Assembly (NCBI RefSeq): GCF_041820985.1
Contig: NZ_JBGUAU010000017.1
Coordinates: 1-64,000, forward strand
Reading direction: 5' to 3'
DNA from: Evansella sp041820985
GTDB lineage: Bacteria > Bacillota > Bacilli > Bacillales > Salisediminibacteriaceae
DNA: 64,000 nucleotides
Shown here: positions 43,902 through 51,663 of the stretch, piece by piece
How the letters are laid out: the number at the start of each line of letters is the position of its first letter
Position numbering within the stretch: position 1 is the stretch's first letter
Made by a program: the position numbers and the translations under genes
The notes under the pieces: model-generated
Databases searched by the model: none
What the model saw: only the letters and a program-made list of their open reading frames with translations
What the model was told of the DNA's origin: nothing

Positions 43902-43919
43902 ATGGATCATCCCCTCCAG

Positions 43920-44690
43920 TTATATGACTTTTGCTTCCGATTTCAATAAAGATACTAACTCCTTCACTTGATCATCTAGTTCACCTTCAAGTATCTTCCC
44001 AGCCTCTTTCGCAGGAGGTAAATAACGGTCTACCGTTTTTGTTTTTCCTTCAACATCCTCTTCTTCAAGGTCAAGATCATCTAAATCCAATGTGTCCAAA
44101 GGTTTCTTTTTTGCTTTCATAATTCCTGGTAAGGAAGGATACCTTGGTTCATTTAACCCTTGTTGCGCTGTTACTAATAACGGTAACTTTACTTCAATAA
44201 TTTCTTGATCCCCTTCCACATCACGTTCAACAGTCGCAACTCCACCATCTATCTCTAACTTTACAATCGATGTAACATGGTTAATACCGAGGGCTTCAGC
44301 TAGTCTTGGTCCAACTTGCCCGGAACCTCCATCTACAGCAACGTTTCCAGTTAATATGACATCCACTTCTTGGTCTTTAAAAAAAGCAGCTAACATTGCT
44401 TGGGTTGAGTATGCATCCCCATCTTCTACATCTTCATCCTCTATCAGAACCGCTTTATCTGCCCCCATTGCCAATCCAGTTCGTAATTGCTTCTCTGACT
44501 CTTCATCACCAACTGTTACCAGCGTTACCTCTCCTCCATGTTCCTCTCGTAACTGGATTGCTTCTTCGATGGCATATTCATCATAAGGGTTAATAATGAA
44601 CTCAGCACCATCTTCCACAATTTCTCCACTTTCAATCTGGATTTTTTCCTCGGTATCAAATGTTCGTTTTAAAAGCACATAAATATTCAT
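43920..44690 (-). CDS. etfB: Electron transfer flavoprotein beta subunit
   Basis: Partner of EtfA; binds AMP. 256 residues; VDGGSGQVGPRLAEALG near 120-136 and the ETF-beta signature EVKLPLLVTAQQGLNEPRYP near 165-185 are clear. The acidic segment DLDDLDLEEEDVEG near 200 is a variable loop. SD GGGAGGG. Follows fadB by about 40 nt. Confidence 0.97.
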   Translation of the reverse strand: MNIYVLLKRTFDTEEKIQIESGEIVEDGAEFIINPYDEYAIEEAIQLREEHGGEVTLVTVGDEESEKQLRTGLAMGADKAVLIEDEDVEDGDAYSTQAMLAAFFKDQEVDVILTGNVAVDGGSGQVGPRLAEALGINHVTSIVKLEIDGGVATVERDVEGDQEIIEVKLPLLVTAQQGLNEPRYPSLPGIMKAKKKPLDTLDLDDLDLEEEDVEGKTKTVDRYLPPAKEAGKILEGELDDQVKELVSLLKSEAKVI

Positions 44691-44731
44691 GCATTTTCCC
44701 TCCCAAATTCAGTTAAATTATGAAACTATTA

Positions 44732-45502
44732 TTATTTGAAATTCGGTTTTCTTTTTTCCATAAATGCAGAAATACCTTCTTTGGCGTTTTCTGTTACTGC
44801 CATTTCCCCAAATGTTACTGCTTCTTTTTCCAATATATCCTCTAAAGAACCCTCTCTTGATTGTAAAAACAAGTCTAATGTTCTAGCTACGGATTCTTTG
44901 CCTTTCTTTGCGAGAATATTAGCAACCTTCATTGACTCTTCTAGTAAAACATCCTCAGGAAATGCCCGATTTGCTAAACCTAATTCAACTGCTTCTACTC
45001 CAGATATTGGATTTGATGTGAGTATCAATTCTAATGCCCTCGATCCAACTAGTTTTTGCAATCGATAGGTTCCACCAAATCCAGGGATTAACCCTAATTG
45101 CAATTCAGGTAACCCAAGCTTTGCGTTTTCTGCTACAAATCTTATATGTGTTGCCATTGCTAATTCTAGTCCACCGCCTAACGCTGCTCCATGAATGACG
45201 GAGATAACAGGCTTTGTAAACGCTTCAATTTTATTAAACACCAACTGTCCTGTTCGAGACATGTTTTGGAAAACCTTACTCTCTGTTACTTTTGTAAACT
45301 CCTTTATGTCTGCACCAGCAGCAAAGAATCTACCTTCTCCTAGCAAAACTACTACTTTTACGTTATCATCTAGGGCTAGTTCATCAAATAAGGTGCCTAT
45401 TTCTTTAATCATTTCTTGTGTTAATGAATTAGCTGGCTGATGATTTAACGAGACTATGGCGATTGCCTTCTCCATGCTACATGTAACATATTTTCTATCC
45501 AT
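44732..45502 (-). CDS. fadB: Enoyl-CoA hydratase/isomerase family protein (FadB/YsiB)
   Basis: Hydrates enoyl-CoA in fatty acid beta-oxidation. Crotonase fold with FAAGADIKE near 63 (oxyanion hole), HGAALGGGLELAMATH near 103 and LGLPELQLGLIPGFGGTYRL near 127-146 carrying the glutamate. The ATG at 45502 has GGGGG 8 nt upstream and gives 256 residues; upstream codons come from the adjacent repeat. Confidence 0.95.
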   Translation of the reverse strand: MDRKYVTCSMEKAIAIVSLNHQPANSLTQEMIKEIGTLFDELALDDNVKVVVLLGEGRFFAAGADIKEFTKVTESKVFQNMSRTGQLVFNKIEAFTKPVISVIHGAALGGGLELAMATHIRFVAENAKLGLPELQLGLIPGFGGTYRLQKLVGSRALELILTSNPISGVEAVELGLANRAFPEDVLLEESMKVANILAKKGKESVARTLDLFLQSREGSLEDILEKEAVTFGEMAVTENAKEGISAFMEKRKPNFK

Positions 45503-45534
45503 AATGTTTTCCCCCTTTCTTCTATATTGGATTT

Positions 45535-45730
45535 CTACCCTGAAAATACGTGTTCTCAATTAGTGGTTAACTTATCTAGTATTGCTAACTTTGTTATAAA
45601 TTATTCCATTCGCTCCAGTCCACTCCTTTCCTGTGGGGAGTTGCCGAGCCACCTTCACGACTACGTCGCTACGGTGTCTCGCCCCTACTCTGCTTCCCAC
45701 TGGAGTTCGTGGATTTGCGCTCATTGCATA
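45535..45730 (+). repeat. Dispersed repeat family A, full-length copy 5 (fadR-fadB spacer)
   Basis: CTACCCTGAAAATACGTG, GCTAACTTTGTTATAAATTA, CCACTCCTTTCCTGTGGGGA, GGTGTCTCGCCCCTACTCTG and CTTCCCACTGGAGTTC. First of two direct copies separated by about 75 nt of unique sequence. Confidence 0.9.
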
Positions 45731-45805
45731 TACAGTTATTGTTACTAATATATCTAATAAAGTTTTTCCATCCGCCATGGTGCAAATTTTTACTTGCATC
45801 GAGGT

Positions 45806-46024
45806 CTACCCTGAAAATACGCGTTATCAGACTAATATGAAAACTAACTTTGTTGTTTGTATTCCATTCGCTGCTGCCCACTCGCTGTCCTGTGGGGAGC
45901 TGGAGAGCCGTCCTCCAATTGGCCTAAGAGCAGCCCACGTCCTGTGGGCAACGGCGCAATTTCGCCATCCTGGCTCCAGCTCTGCGGGGTCTCGCCCCTG
46001 TCTAGTTCCCACTGGAGGGAAATG
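45806..46024 (+). repeat. Dispersed repeat family A, full-length copy 6 (fadR-fadB spacer)
   Basis: CTACCCTGAAAATACGCG, ACTAACTTTGTTGTTTGTAT, TCCTGTGGGGAGCTGGAGAG, GGGGTCTCGCCCCTGTCTAG and TTCCCACTGGAGGG. More GC-rich, with an extra inner block (CCCACGTCCTGTGGG). It touches the fadR stop, whose last codons may have been reshaped by it. Confidence 0.9.
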
Positions 46025-46026
46025 GG

Positions 46027-46611
46027 TTAATGTCTTAACCCATTTAGCAACATTTTGTTTAACGGTTTTGCTAGTGGTACTAGTTCATAGCGGTGGTCTT
46101 TCATCACCCAGTTCGTTACCACTTCATCTATTGCCCCAAAAATAACCTGTCTAGCTAAGCGAATATTTAGTGTTTCAGGAAAGAAACCTTTTTCAATCCC
46201 TTCTTTTAAGATGGAATCAATTAGTCCTAAGTATCCTTTTAGCACATCATTAATTCGTATTCGTAATTCTAAGTTCGATTGCCTAAGTTCTAACTGTGTA
46301 ACTAAAGCTAAATCATAATCAGACTCTAAATGCATTAAATGCATCTCAATTAACTGCAATAGCTTCTTTTCTATTGATTCTTCATGTGCTATATGATCTC
46401 TAATTTTTTCTACGAAAACTCCCATTTTTTCTTCAAACAAGGAGATTAAAATATCTTCCTTATTTTTAAAGTATAAATAAATGGTTCCATCCGCTACTCC
46501 AGCTTCTTTTGCTATTCTTGAAACCTGTGAGTTGTGATATCCATTCTTTGCAATCACTCTCACGGCAGCATCAATAATCTGATCGTATTTTTGTCCTCGT
46601 TTTTTTCCCAT
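46027..46611 (-). CDS. fadR: Fatty acid degradation repressor FadR (TetR family, YsiA)
   Basis: TetR-type repressor released by long-chain acyl-CoA. 194 residues; N-terminal HTH with VADGTIYLYFKNKEDIL near 32-48 and an acyl-CoA-binding helical C-domain. An operator lies 32 nt before its start, indicating autoregulation. In B. subtilis fadR follows lcfA in one operon; here lcfA ends in a strong hairpin and fadR has its own operator. Confidence 0.95.
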   Translation of the reverse strand: MGKKRGQKYDQIIDAAVRVIAKNGYHNSQVSRIAKEAGVADGTIYLYFKNKEDILISLFEEKMGVFVEKIRDHIAHEESIEKKLLQLIEMHLMHLESDYDLALVTQLELRQSNLELRIRINDVLKGYLGLIDSILKEGIEKGFFPETLNIRLARQVIFGAIDEVVTNWVMKDHRYELVPLAKPLNKMLLNGLRH

Positions 46612-46642
46612 AATTATCTCACTTCCTCAACTTCACTAAAAA

Positions 46643-46660
46643 TGAATGATTACTCATTCA
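46643..46660. promoter_or_regulatory. FadR operator upstream of fadR
   Basis: TGAATGATTACTCATTCA, 7-bp palindromic arms and a 4-nt centre, identical to the ysmA site when read on the other strand. It should repress the fadR-fadB-etfB-etfA series. Confidence 0.88.
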
Positions 46661-46832
46661 TAAATTCATTTTAGTTTATCTTTTTATTATTGTCAAATAC
46701 AGAATGAATTATTTTCCTAATATACTAGGAAAATTCCGCTAATAAACTGTACAAATGATTTTACAGTACATAAACTATAGTAATCTTGAAGAAAGGTGGT
46801 GAAAAAGTTATAGTTCACCTATAACGTACACC

Positions 46833-46904
46833 ATGATCTTCATCTTAACATTAGTTCTCTTTATTTTACTTGTCATCGTTTTAATGTCCGTTTACTATAA
46901 ATAA
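46833..46904 (+). CDS. Possible 23-residue transmembrane peptide
   Basis: MIFILTLVLFILLVIVLMSV and a YYK end: one hydrophobic helix and a basic tail. No SD lies directly before the ATG, but GAAAGGTGG stands at 46791-46799 and a perfect 7-bp hairpin, GTTATAG with CTATAAC (46807-46825), lies between. It is followed by the lcfA hairpin terminator. It could be a real small membrane protein or chance. Confidence 0.4.
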   Translation: MIFILTLVLFILLVIVLMSVYYK

Positions 46905-46927
46905 GTGAACTTGTTTATAATGGATAA

Positions 46928-46970
46928 AAGAGGTTAAATCCAAAGGTTTTTTCCTTTGATTTAACCTCTT
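46928..46970. terminator. lcfA terminator
   Basis: AAGAGGTTAAATCCAAAGG (46928-46946) pairs with CCTTTGATTTAACCTCTT (46953-46970), one bulge. On the minus strand TTTT follows. It separates lcfA from fadR and may also end the plus-strand micro-ORF transcript. Confidence 0.85.
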
Positions 46971-46992
46971 ACTTATTCCCTATAAAACTTCA

Positions 46993-48687
46993 TTATCCTG
47001 CTTCCGAATTTTTCTTTTTCTCTTCCTCCACAAGAACACGACGAAGTACTTTACCAACCATCGTCTTAGGTAACTCATCACGGAACTCATATAGTCTTGG
47101 AATTTTATACGCAGCCAAATGTGTTCGACAAAACTCCTCAATATCGCCTTCAGATAAACTACGACCATCCTTAAGAACAATAAATGCTTTCACCGTCTCC
47201 CCACGGTATGGATCTGGAACACCGATCACACAAGCTTCTTGTATATCTTCATGCTCGTAAAGAACTTCCTCAATTTCTCTCGGATATATATTAAATCCCC
47301 CTGCAATAATCATATCTTTCTTTCTATCAACAATATAAAAGAATCCATCTTCATCCATATAGCCCATGTCTCCGGAAAGGAACCAATCACCTTTAAAAGT
47401 TGCTTGAGTATCCTCCGGTTTATTCCAATAACCTTTCATTACTTGTGGACCCTGTATCACTATTTCTCCAATTTCATTTGGCCCTGCAAAATCTCCCGTT
47501 TCCGCAGATAAAATTGCAACATCCGTATCAGGCCAAGGTAATCCAATACTTCCTGTCTTTCGATGTTCCCAAATTAGATTTGCAACAGCTACGGGGGCTG
47601 TTTCTGTCAAACCATACCCCTCTACGAGTCTTCCTTTCGTTGCTTCTTCAAATTTTGTTTGTACCTCAAGAGGTAATGGGGCCGATCCACTAATACAAGC
47701 CTTAATAGAAGAAAGGTCATGCTTCTTTATATCAGGATGGTTTAACAACCCAATATACATGGTTGGTGCCCCTGGATATAAAGTTGCTTTATGTTTTTCT
47801 ATCGCCTTTAATATATCCTTTGGTTCAAACTTAGGCATAATTATCATTTTAAAGCCCAATCGAATGGAGAGGTTCATTACCGTAGTCATTCCATACACAT
47901 GGAAAAAAGGTAACGCAGCGAGAATAACTTCTTCCCCTTCTTTCATGTCATACATCCATACCTGACATTGCTGTGTATTTACAACAAGATTGTAGTGGGT
48001 TAACATTACTCCTTTTGCAGGCCCTGTTGTTCCACCAGTATATTGCAATAGAGCTAAATCTTCTTTTGGATTTATTGTAAGTTCAATTTCTTCCGCAACA
48101 CCTTTTTCGATTACATCAACAAAGGAGTGCAATCTTCCGTTATATTGCAGTTCTACTTTAATTCCAGTATTCTTCTTCTGAATAAAAGGATAGATCAAGT
48201 TTTTTGGGAAAGGTAAATAATCCTTAATTCCTGTTACAATAATGTGCTCCAAGTGGGTTTTTTCCTTCACTTTTGCAACTCTTGGATAAACAAGATCCAA
48301 GCAAATCATAACTTTAGCACCAGAATCAATCATTTGGTGTTCAATTTCTCGTTCCACGTACAACGGATTCGTTTGAACCACGATTGCACCAGCAAATAGA
48401 GCTCCGTAATAAGAGATAACCGCTTGTGGGGTATTAGCTAACATAATTGCAACTCGATCCCCTTGCTCTACACCGAGACTTCGTAATTGATTTGCCAACT
48501 TTAACGCGGACTCATATACCTCAGAGTAAGTAAGTTCCTTCCCCATAAAATGCAATGCTACTTTTTGAGGATATTTTTCCGCTGCACTCTGTAAGTAACT
48601 TTGCAATGAAGCAACTTCGTAATCCACCGACTTAGGAATTTCTTTCGGATAAAACTGATACCATGGTTTTTCTGTCAAAGTATCCAT
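46993..48687 (-). CDS. lcfA: Long-chain fatty acid-CoA ligase
   Basis: Activates fatty acids to acyl-CoA for beta-oxidation. ANL-superfamily enzyme: P-loop LLQYTGGTTGPAKGV near 205-220, EGYGLTETAP near 355, SGDMGYMDEDGFFYIVDR near 445 and the C-terminal catalytic lysine in PKTMVGKVLRR. The ATG at 48687 has AGGAG 6 nt upstream; 564 residues. A cre-like site lies about 110 nt upstream, but no FadR box is visible. Confidence 0.95.
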   Translation of the reverse strand: MDTLTEKPWYQFYPKEIPKSVDYEVASLQSYLQSAAEKYPQKVALHFMGKELTYSEVYESALKLANQLRSLGVEQGDRVAIMLANTPQAVISYYGALFAGAIVVQTNPLYVEREIEHQMIDSGAKVMICLDLVYPRVAKVKEKTHLEHIIVTGIKDYLPFPKNLIYPFIQKKNTGIKVELQYNGRLHSFVDVIEKGVAEEIELTINPKEDLALLQYTGGTTGPAKGVMLTHYNLVVNTQQCQVWMYDMKEGEEVILAALPFFHVYGMTTVMNLSIRLGFKMIIMPKFEPKDILKAIEKHKATLYPGAPTMYIGLLNHPDIKKHDLSSIKACISGSAPLPLEVQTKFEEATKGRLVEGYGLTETAPVAVANLIWEHRKTGSIGLPWPDTDVAILSAETGDFAGPNEIGEIVIQGPQVMKGYWNKPEDTQATFKGDWFLSGDMGYMDEDGFFYIVDRKKDMIIAGGFNIYPREIEEVLYEHEDIQEACVIGVPDPYRGETVKAFIVLKDGRSLSEGDIEEFCRTHLAAYKIPRLYEFRDELPKTMVGKVLRRVLVEEEKKKNSEAG

Positions 48688-48796
48688 ACCCATCTCCTCC
48701 CTTTGATATGACCGATCCTTTTACTTTTTTCCAATGAAAAAAAGTACAACTACTAATTTTCATCGAAAGGCATTAATCCCTCTGTTTCTATTTTAA

Positions 48797-48810
48797 TGAA
48801 AACGCATACA
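48797..48810 (+). promoter_or_regulatory. Possible cre (CcpA) site upstream of lcfA
   Basis: TGAAAACGCATACA fits the cre pattern TGWNANCGNTNWCA with one mismatch. Catabolite repression of the FadR regulon is known in B. subtilis, which makes the place plausible. Confidence 0.4.
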
Positions 48811-48886
48811 AATTGGAACTGTTTTGTTTCAATTTTTTGAATTTTTTACGTTTGATCTTGACATATATTATTTATATAGATAAAAA

Positions 48887-48935
48887 AATCAAAAAATAAC
48901 CTAAACAAGAGAAGTTTCTGCTTGATTAGGTTATT
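48887..48935. terminator. ABC transporter terminator
   Basis: AATAACCTAAACAAG (48895-48909) with CTTGATTAGGTTATT (48921-48935), one mismatch, then a T-rich tail on the minus strand. Confidence 0.85.
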
Positions 48936-48982
48936 TTGAAATCATTTGATGTCACATTGCGATAATGGATTATTAAAGGCGG

Positions 48983-50776
48983 TCAAATTCCCACTTGCTG
49001 CATTTCATTTAGTCGATAGAATTCCCCTTCTTTTTCCATCAATTCTTGAAAAGTTCCCATTTCAATGCAACGTCCGTTCTTCATGACCACGATACGATCA
49101 GCATCTCGAATAGTAGAAAGTCGATGAGCTACAATAAATGTTGTACGACCTTTAATTAATTGTTTCATAGATTGTTGAATAAGATATTCAGAATTGTTAT
49201 CTAGAGCGGAAGTTGCTTCATCAAGAATAATCACATGTGGATTACGGATAAATGCTCTAGCAATAGCAATTCGCTGTCGTTGCCCACCAGATAAACGCCC
49301 ACCATGTTCTCCGATTTTCGTATCTATTCCATCTGGAAGATCGTCTATAACGCTTTGTAAATTTGCCATTATAACAGCTTGCTGCACTTCTTCCTCTGAA
49401 ACTTTTGCAAGACCATAAGTAATATTTTCTTTAATCGACCCTGAAAACAAAATCGTGTTTTGAGGTACAACAGCGATTTGTTGTCGATAATTCATTATGT
49501 CCATTTCATCCATAGGTATGTTATCAATGACAATTCTCCCACTAGTAGGCTGATAAAAACCAGTTGTTAGATTTAATATCGTGGACTTTCCTGCACCTGA
49601 TTCTCCAACAAATGCAATACATTCTCCAGATTTCACATGAAGATTCAAATCACTTAACACATGCTTATCTGTATCACGGTATTGAAAATACACTTTTTCA
49701 AAAGTAAATTGTCCAGCTAAGTTAGTTACTTTTCTCTTCCCTACATATTCTTCGTTTTCATTTGCAAAAAGTATTTCTGAAACAGAATGGATAGATTCGA
49801 ACCCTTTCGCTAATTGTGGATATACATTAATAAGAGCAGTAATCGACATAAGAATTTGCGCAAAGTACGCCTGATACATCACTACATCTCCAACAGGAAT
49901 TTGACCATTATAAGCTAAGTAGATGGTAAAAAATAAACACATTACCTGAAAGAGCTGAAAGGATACCCAATTAGAGGAACCAAAAAACGCCTCTACTCGG
50001 TCAAGCATATAACCCTTTCCTCTCACATTATGAAGCATTGAATCTATTTTATTAATCTCCACCTGCTGTAGTCCATGCGCCCGTGTAACAGGGATCATCT
50101 CCACGGTTTCTGCAACTTGACCAGACATTTCTTCAATTTCTTTGCGGAATTCTCGATTTCTTCTACGGATGATTCCACGGAAGAAATAAACAATAACAAT
50201 AGAAATAGGAATTGATAAAATAAAAAAGCTAGCTACAGTAAAACTTCTATTCAAAGTTATGATAATAGCCACGAGAACATTTAAGACCGCTGGGAGCACA
50301 CCCACAATCATTTGCTTCGACATAATTTCAATCATTTCCACATCACGTAATACCTTCGCTTGAAGTTTCCCAGAGCGTAGTTCACTATGATAAGAGATGG
50401 ATAAATGTTGAAGCTTTCTAATAAGTGTACTCCTTAGACCTGCCTCTACATGGCGAATAGCCTTGCTCATAAAACTGATATGTAGAACATGAGTTGGTAT
50501 ATTTTGAATGATTACAACAGTGATTAATATTCCATTGATCCAAAGTATAGATAGATCCTTTTCTCCTGGATCTGCAACGAAGTTTATTAAGTTTGCTGTG
50601 ACAATAGGAAGTACCCAGACAGGTGAATGCTTAAATAGATAAAAGATAACAGAGATAAATAGCTTAACAAATTGCCCTTTATACAACATGTGTAGTACCC
50701 GAAAAGAGCGACCTTTCATATTTGCATTCTCTTCAAACCTTTTTTCAAAATCAAGGGATACTCCTTTTTCTTTCAT
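48983..50776 (-). CDS. ABC exporter, fused transmembrane and ATP-binding domains
   Basis: 597-residue half-transporter: six transmembrane segments in about 45-335, then the ATPase domain with Walker A GESGAGKST near 395, signature LSGGQRQRIAIARA near 500, Walker B VIILDEATSALD and the H-loop AHRLST. Such proteins act as homo- or heterodimers exporting lipids, drugs or peptides; the substrate cannot be told. The ATG at 50776 has AGGAG 8 nt upstream. Not part of the B. subtilis gene order, so acquired or lost there. Own terminator. Confidence 0.92.
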   Translation of the reverse strand: MKEKGVSLDFEKRFEENANMKGRSFRVLHMLYKGQFVKLFISVIFYLFKHSPVWVLPIVTANLINFVADPGEKDLSILWINGILITVVIIQNIPTHVLHISFMSKAIRHVEAGLRSTLIRKLQHLSISYHSELRSGKLQAKVLRDVEMIEIMSKQMIVGVLPAVLNVLVAIIITLNRSFTVASFFILSIPISIVIVYFFRGIIRRRNREFRKEIEEMSGQVAETVEMIPVTRAHGLQQVEINKIDSMLHNVRGKGYMLDRVEAFFGSSNWVSFQLFQVMCLFFTIYLAYNGQIPVGDVVMYQAYFAQILMSITALINVYPQLAKGFESIHSVSEILFANENEEYVGKRKVTNLAGQFTFEKVYFQYRDTDKHVLSDLNLHVKSGECIAFVGESGAGKSTILNLTTGFYQPTSGRIVIDNIPMDEMDIMNYRQQIAVVPQNTILFSGSIKENITYGLAKVSEEEVQQAVIMANLQSVIDDLPDGIDTKIGEHGGRLSGGQRQRIAIARAFIRNPHVIILDEATSALDNNSEYLIQQSMKQLIKGRTTFIVAHRLSTIRDADRIVVMKNGRCIEMGTFQELMEKEGEFYRLNEMQQVGI

Positions 50777-50897
50777 TGTGCCATCTCCTATGCTCAAATT
50801 CTTGAAATTAACTACTTAAAACGTTACTAATCACACACTAATCATATTACTTTATGATAATCCTATTTTATACATACCACAATAGAAAGTAGCTAAG

Positions 50898-50992
50898 ATC
50901 GGGAGTGGGCTGACACGAATGGAATAAAAACCAACAAAGTTAGTAATATTTGATAGTTTAACTCCACTTGATAACGCATATTTTCAGACATA
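50898..50992 (-). repeat. Dispersed repeat family A, copy 7 (truncated)
   Basis: Reverse orientation: ACTAACTTTGTTGGTTTTTA, TTCCATTCGTGTCAGCCCAC and a TCTGAAAATATGCG left end. It lies between the small membrane peptide gene and the ABC transporter. Confidence 0.85.
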
Positions 50993-50993
50993 T

Positions 50994-51025
50994 AAAAAAG
51001 ACCAGGCTTTTATTAAAACCTGGCT
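50994..51025 (-). terminator. Terminator after the 27-residue membrane peptide gene
   Basis: GCCAGGTTTT and AAAGCCTGG form the stem around AATA, then six T on the minus strand, about 35 nt after the small ORF. Confidence 0.75.
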
Positions 51026-51059
51026 TACTAATTTTTAATTCCAAGGAAATACTTAATTT

Positions 51060-51143
51060 TTACGCAGCATAAAACCAAAAAATGAATCCAGCAATAATAA
51101 ATCCTGCACATATTACAATCAAAACTTTCCATAACGTTTCCAT
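51060..51143 (-). CDS. 27-residue single-pass membrane peptide
   Basis: METLWKVLIVICAGFIIAGF followed by IFWFYAA: one hydrophobic helix with aromatic residues near the C-terminus. AGGTGA lies 4-5 nt before the ATG and a good terminator follows, so I regard it as a likely real gene. No family recognised. It comes 97 nt after yshE on the same strand. Confidence 0.6.
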   Translation of the reverse strand: METLWKVLIVICAGFIIAGFIFWFYAA

Positions 51144-51240
51144 ATCATCACCTATACTTTTTTATCGCATTCTTATCTTTTTATTCTATCATTTTTTTGC
51201 CAAACATAATGTAGTAGATTATCCCATACATTTCAAGGAA

Positions 51241-51648
51241 CTAAAGAATAGTTACTCCAATAATGAAAGATAAAGATACAGAAAGAATAAAAGAGATTAG
51301 ACCAACAGCTCGATTGTCTTGTTGTAACTGTTCATCTACTTTAAAACCAGGTGTTAAAAATTCAAAGATAAAATACACAAATACCAACAATGTAAATCCA
51401 AAAGTTCCCCAGCCAAGCATAGCAATGACAGAATCGTTATGTAAGATGGAATAATGAAATATATTCGCTATACCAAATATTTTCCCTCCTGTTGCCAATG
51501 CTACTGCCACATTTCCATTTTTTATTTCTGTCCATGTTTTGTATTTAGTAACTAATTCAAATATAGCCAAGTAAACAATTAATGCAATGACTACCACGCT
51601 ATACATACCCGCAGTATACATATACTCATGTTGAAAAAAACTCCCCAT
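51241..51648 (-). CDS. yshE: DUF350 membrane protein (YshE)
   Basis: 135 residues with four transmembrane segments; GGKIFGIANIFHYSILHND near 50 is typical of DUF350 proteins. Follows mutS2 by 15 nt, so cotranscribed with polX-mutS2 as in B. subtilis. Function unknown. Confidence 0.85.
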   Translation of the reverse strand: MGSFFQHEYMYTAGMYSVVVIALIVYLAIFELVTKYKTWTEIKNGNVAVALATGGKIFGIANIFHYSILHNDSVIAMLGWGTFGFTLLVFVYFIFEFLTPGFKVDEQLQQDNRAVGLISFILSVSLSFIIGVTIL

Positions 51649-51663
51649 AAAATTTCGTCCTCT

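Noticed and set aside
45633..46145. A 170-codon plus-strand ORF in the fadR-fadB spacer
   Set aside because: It crosses two repeat copies and then overlaps the fadR gene antisense; repeat artefact.
48694..48860. FadR operator upstream of lcfA
   Set aside because: I looked for the TGAATGA/TCATTCA palindrome and found none, only a cre-like site.
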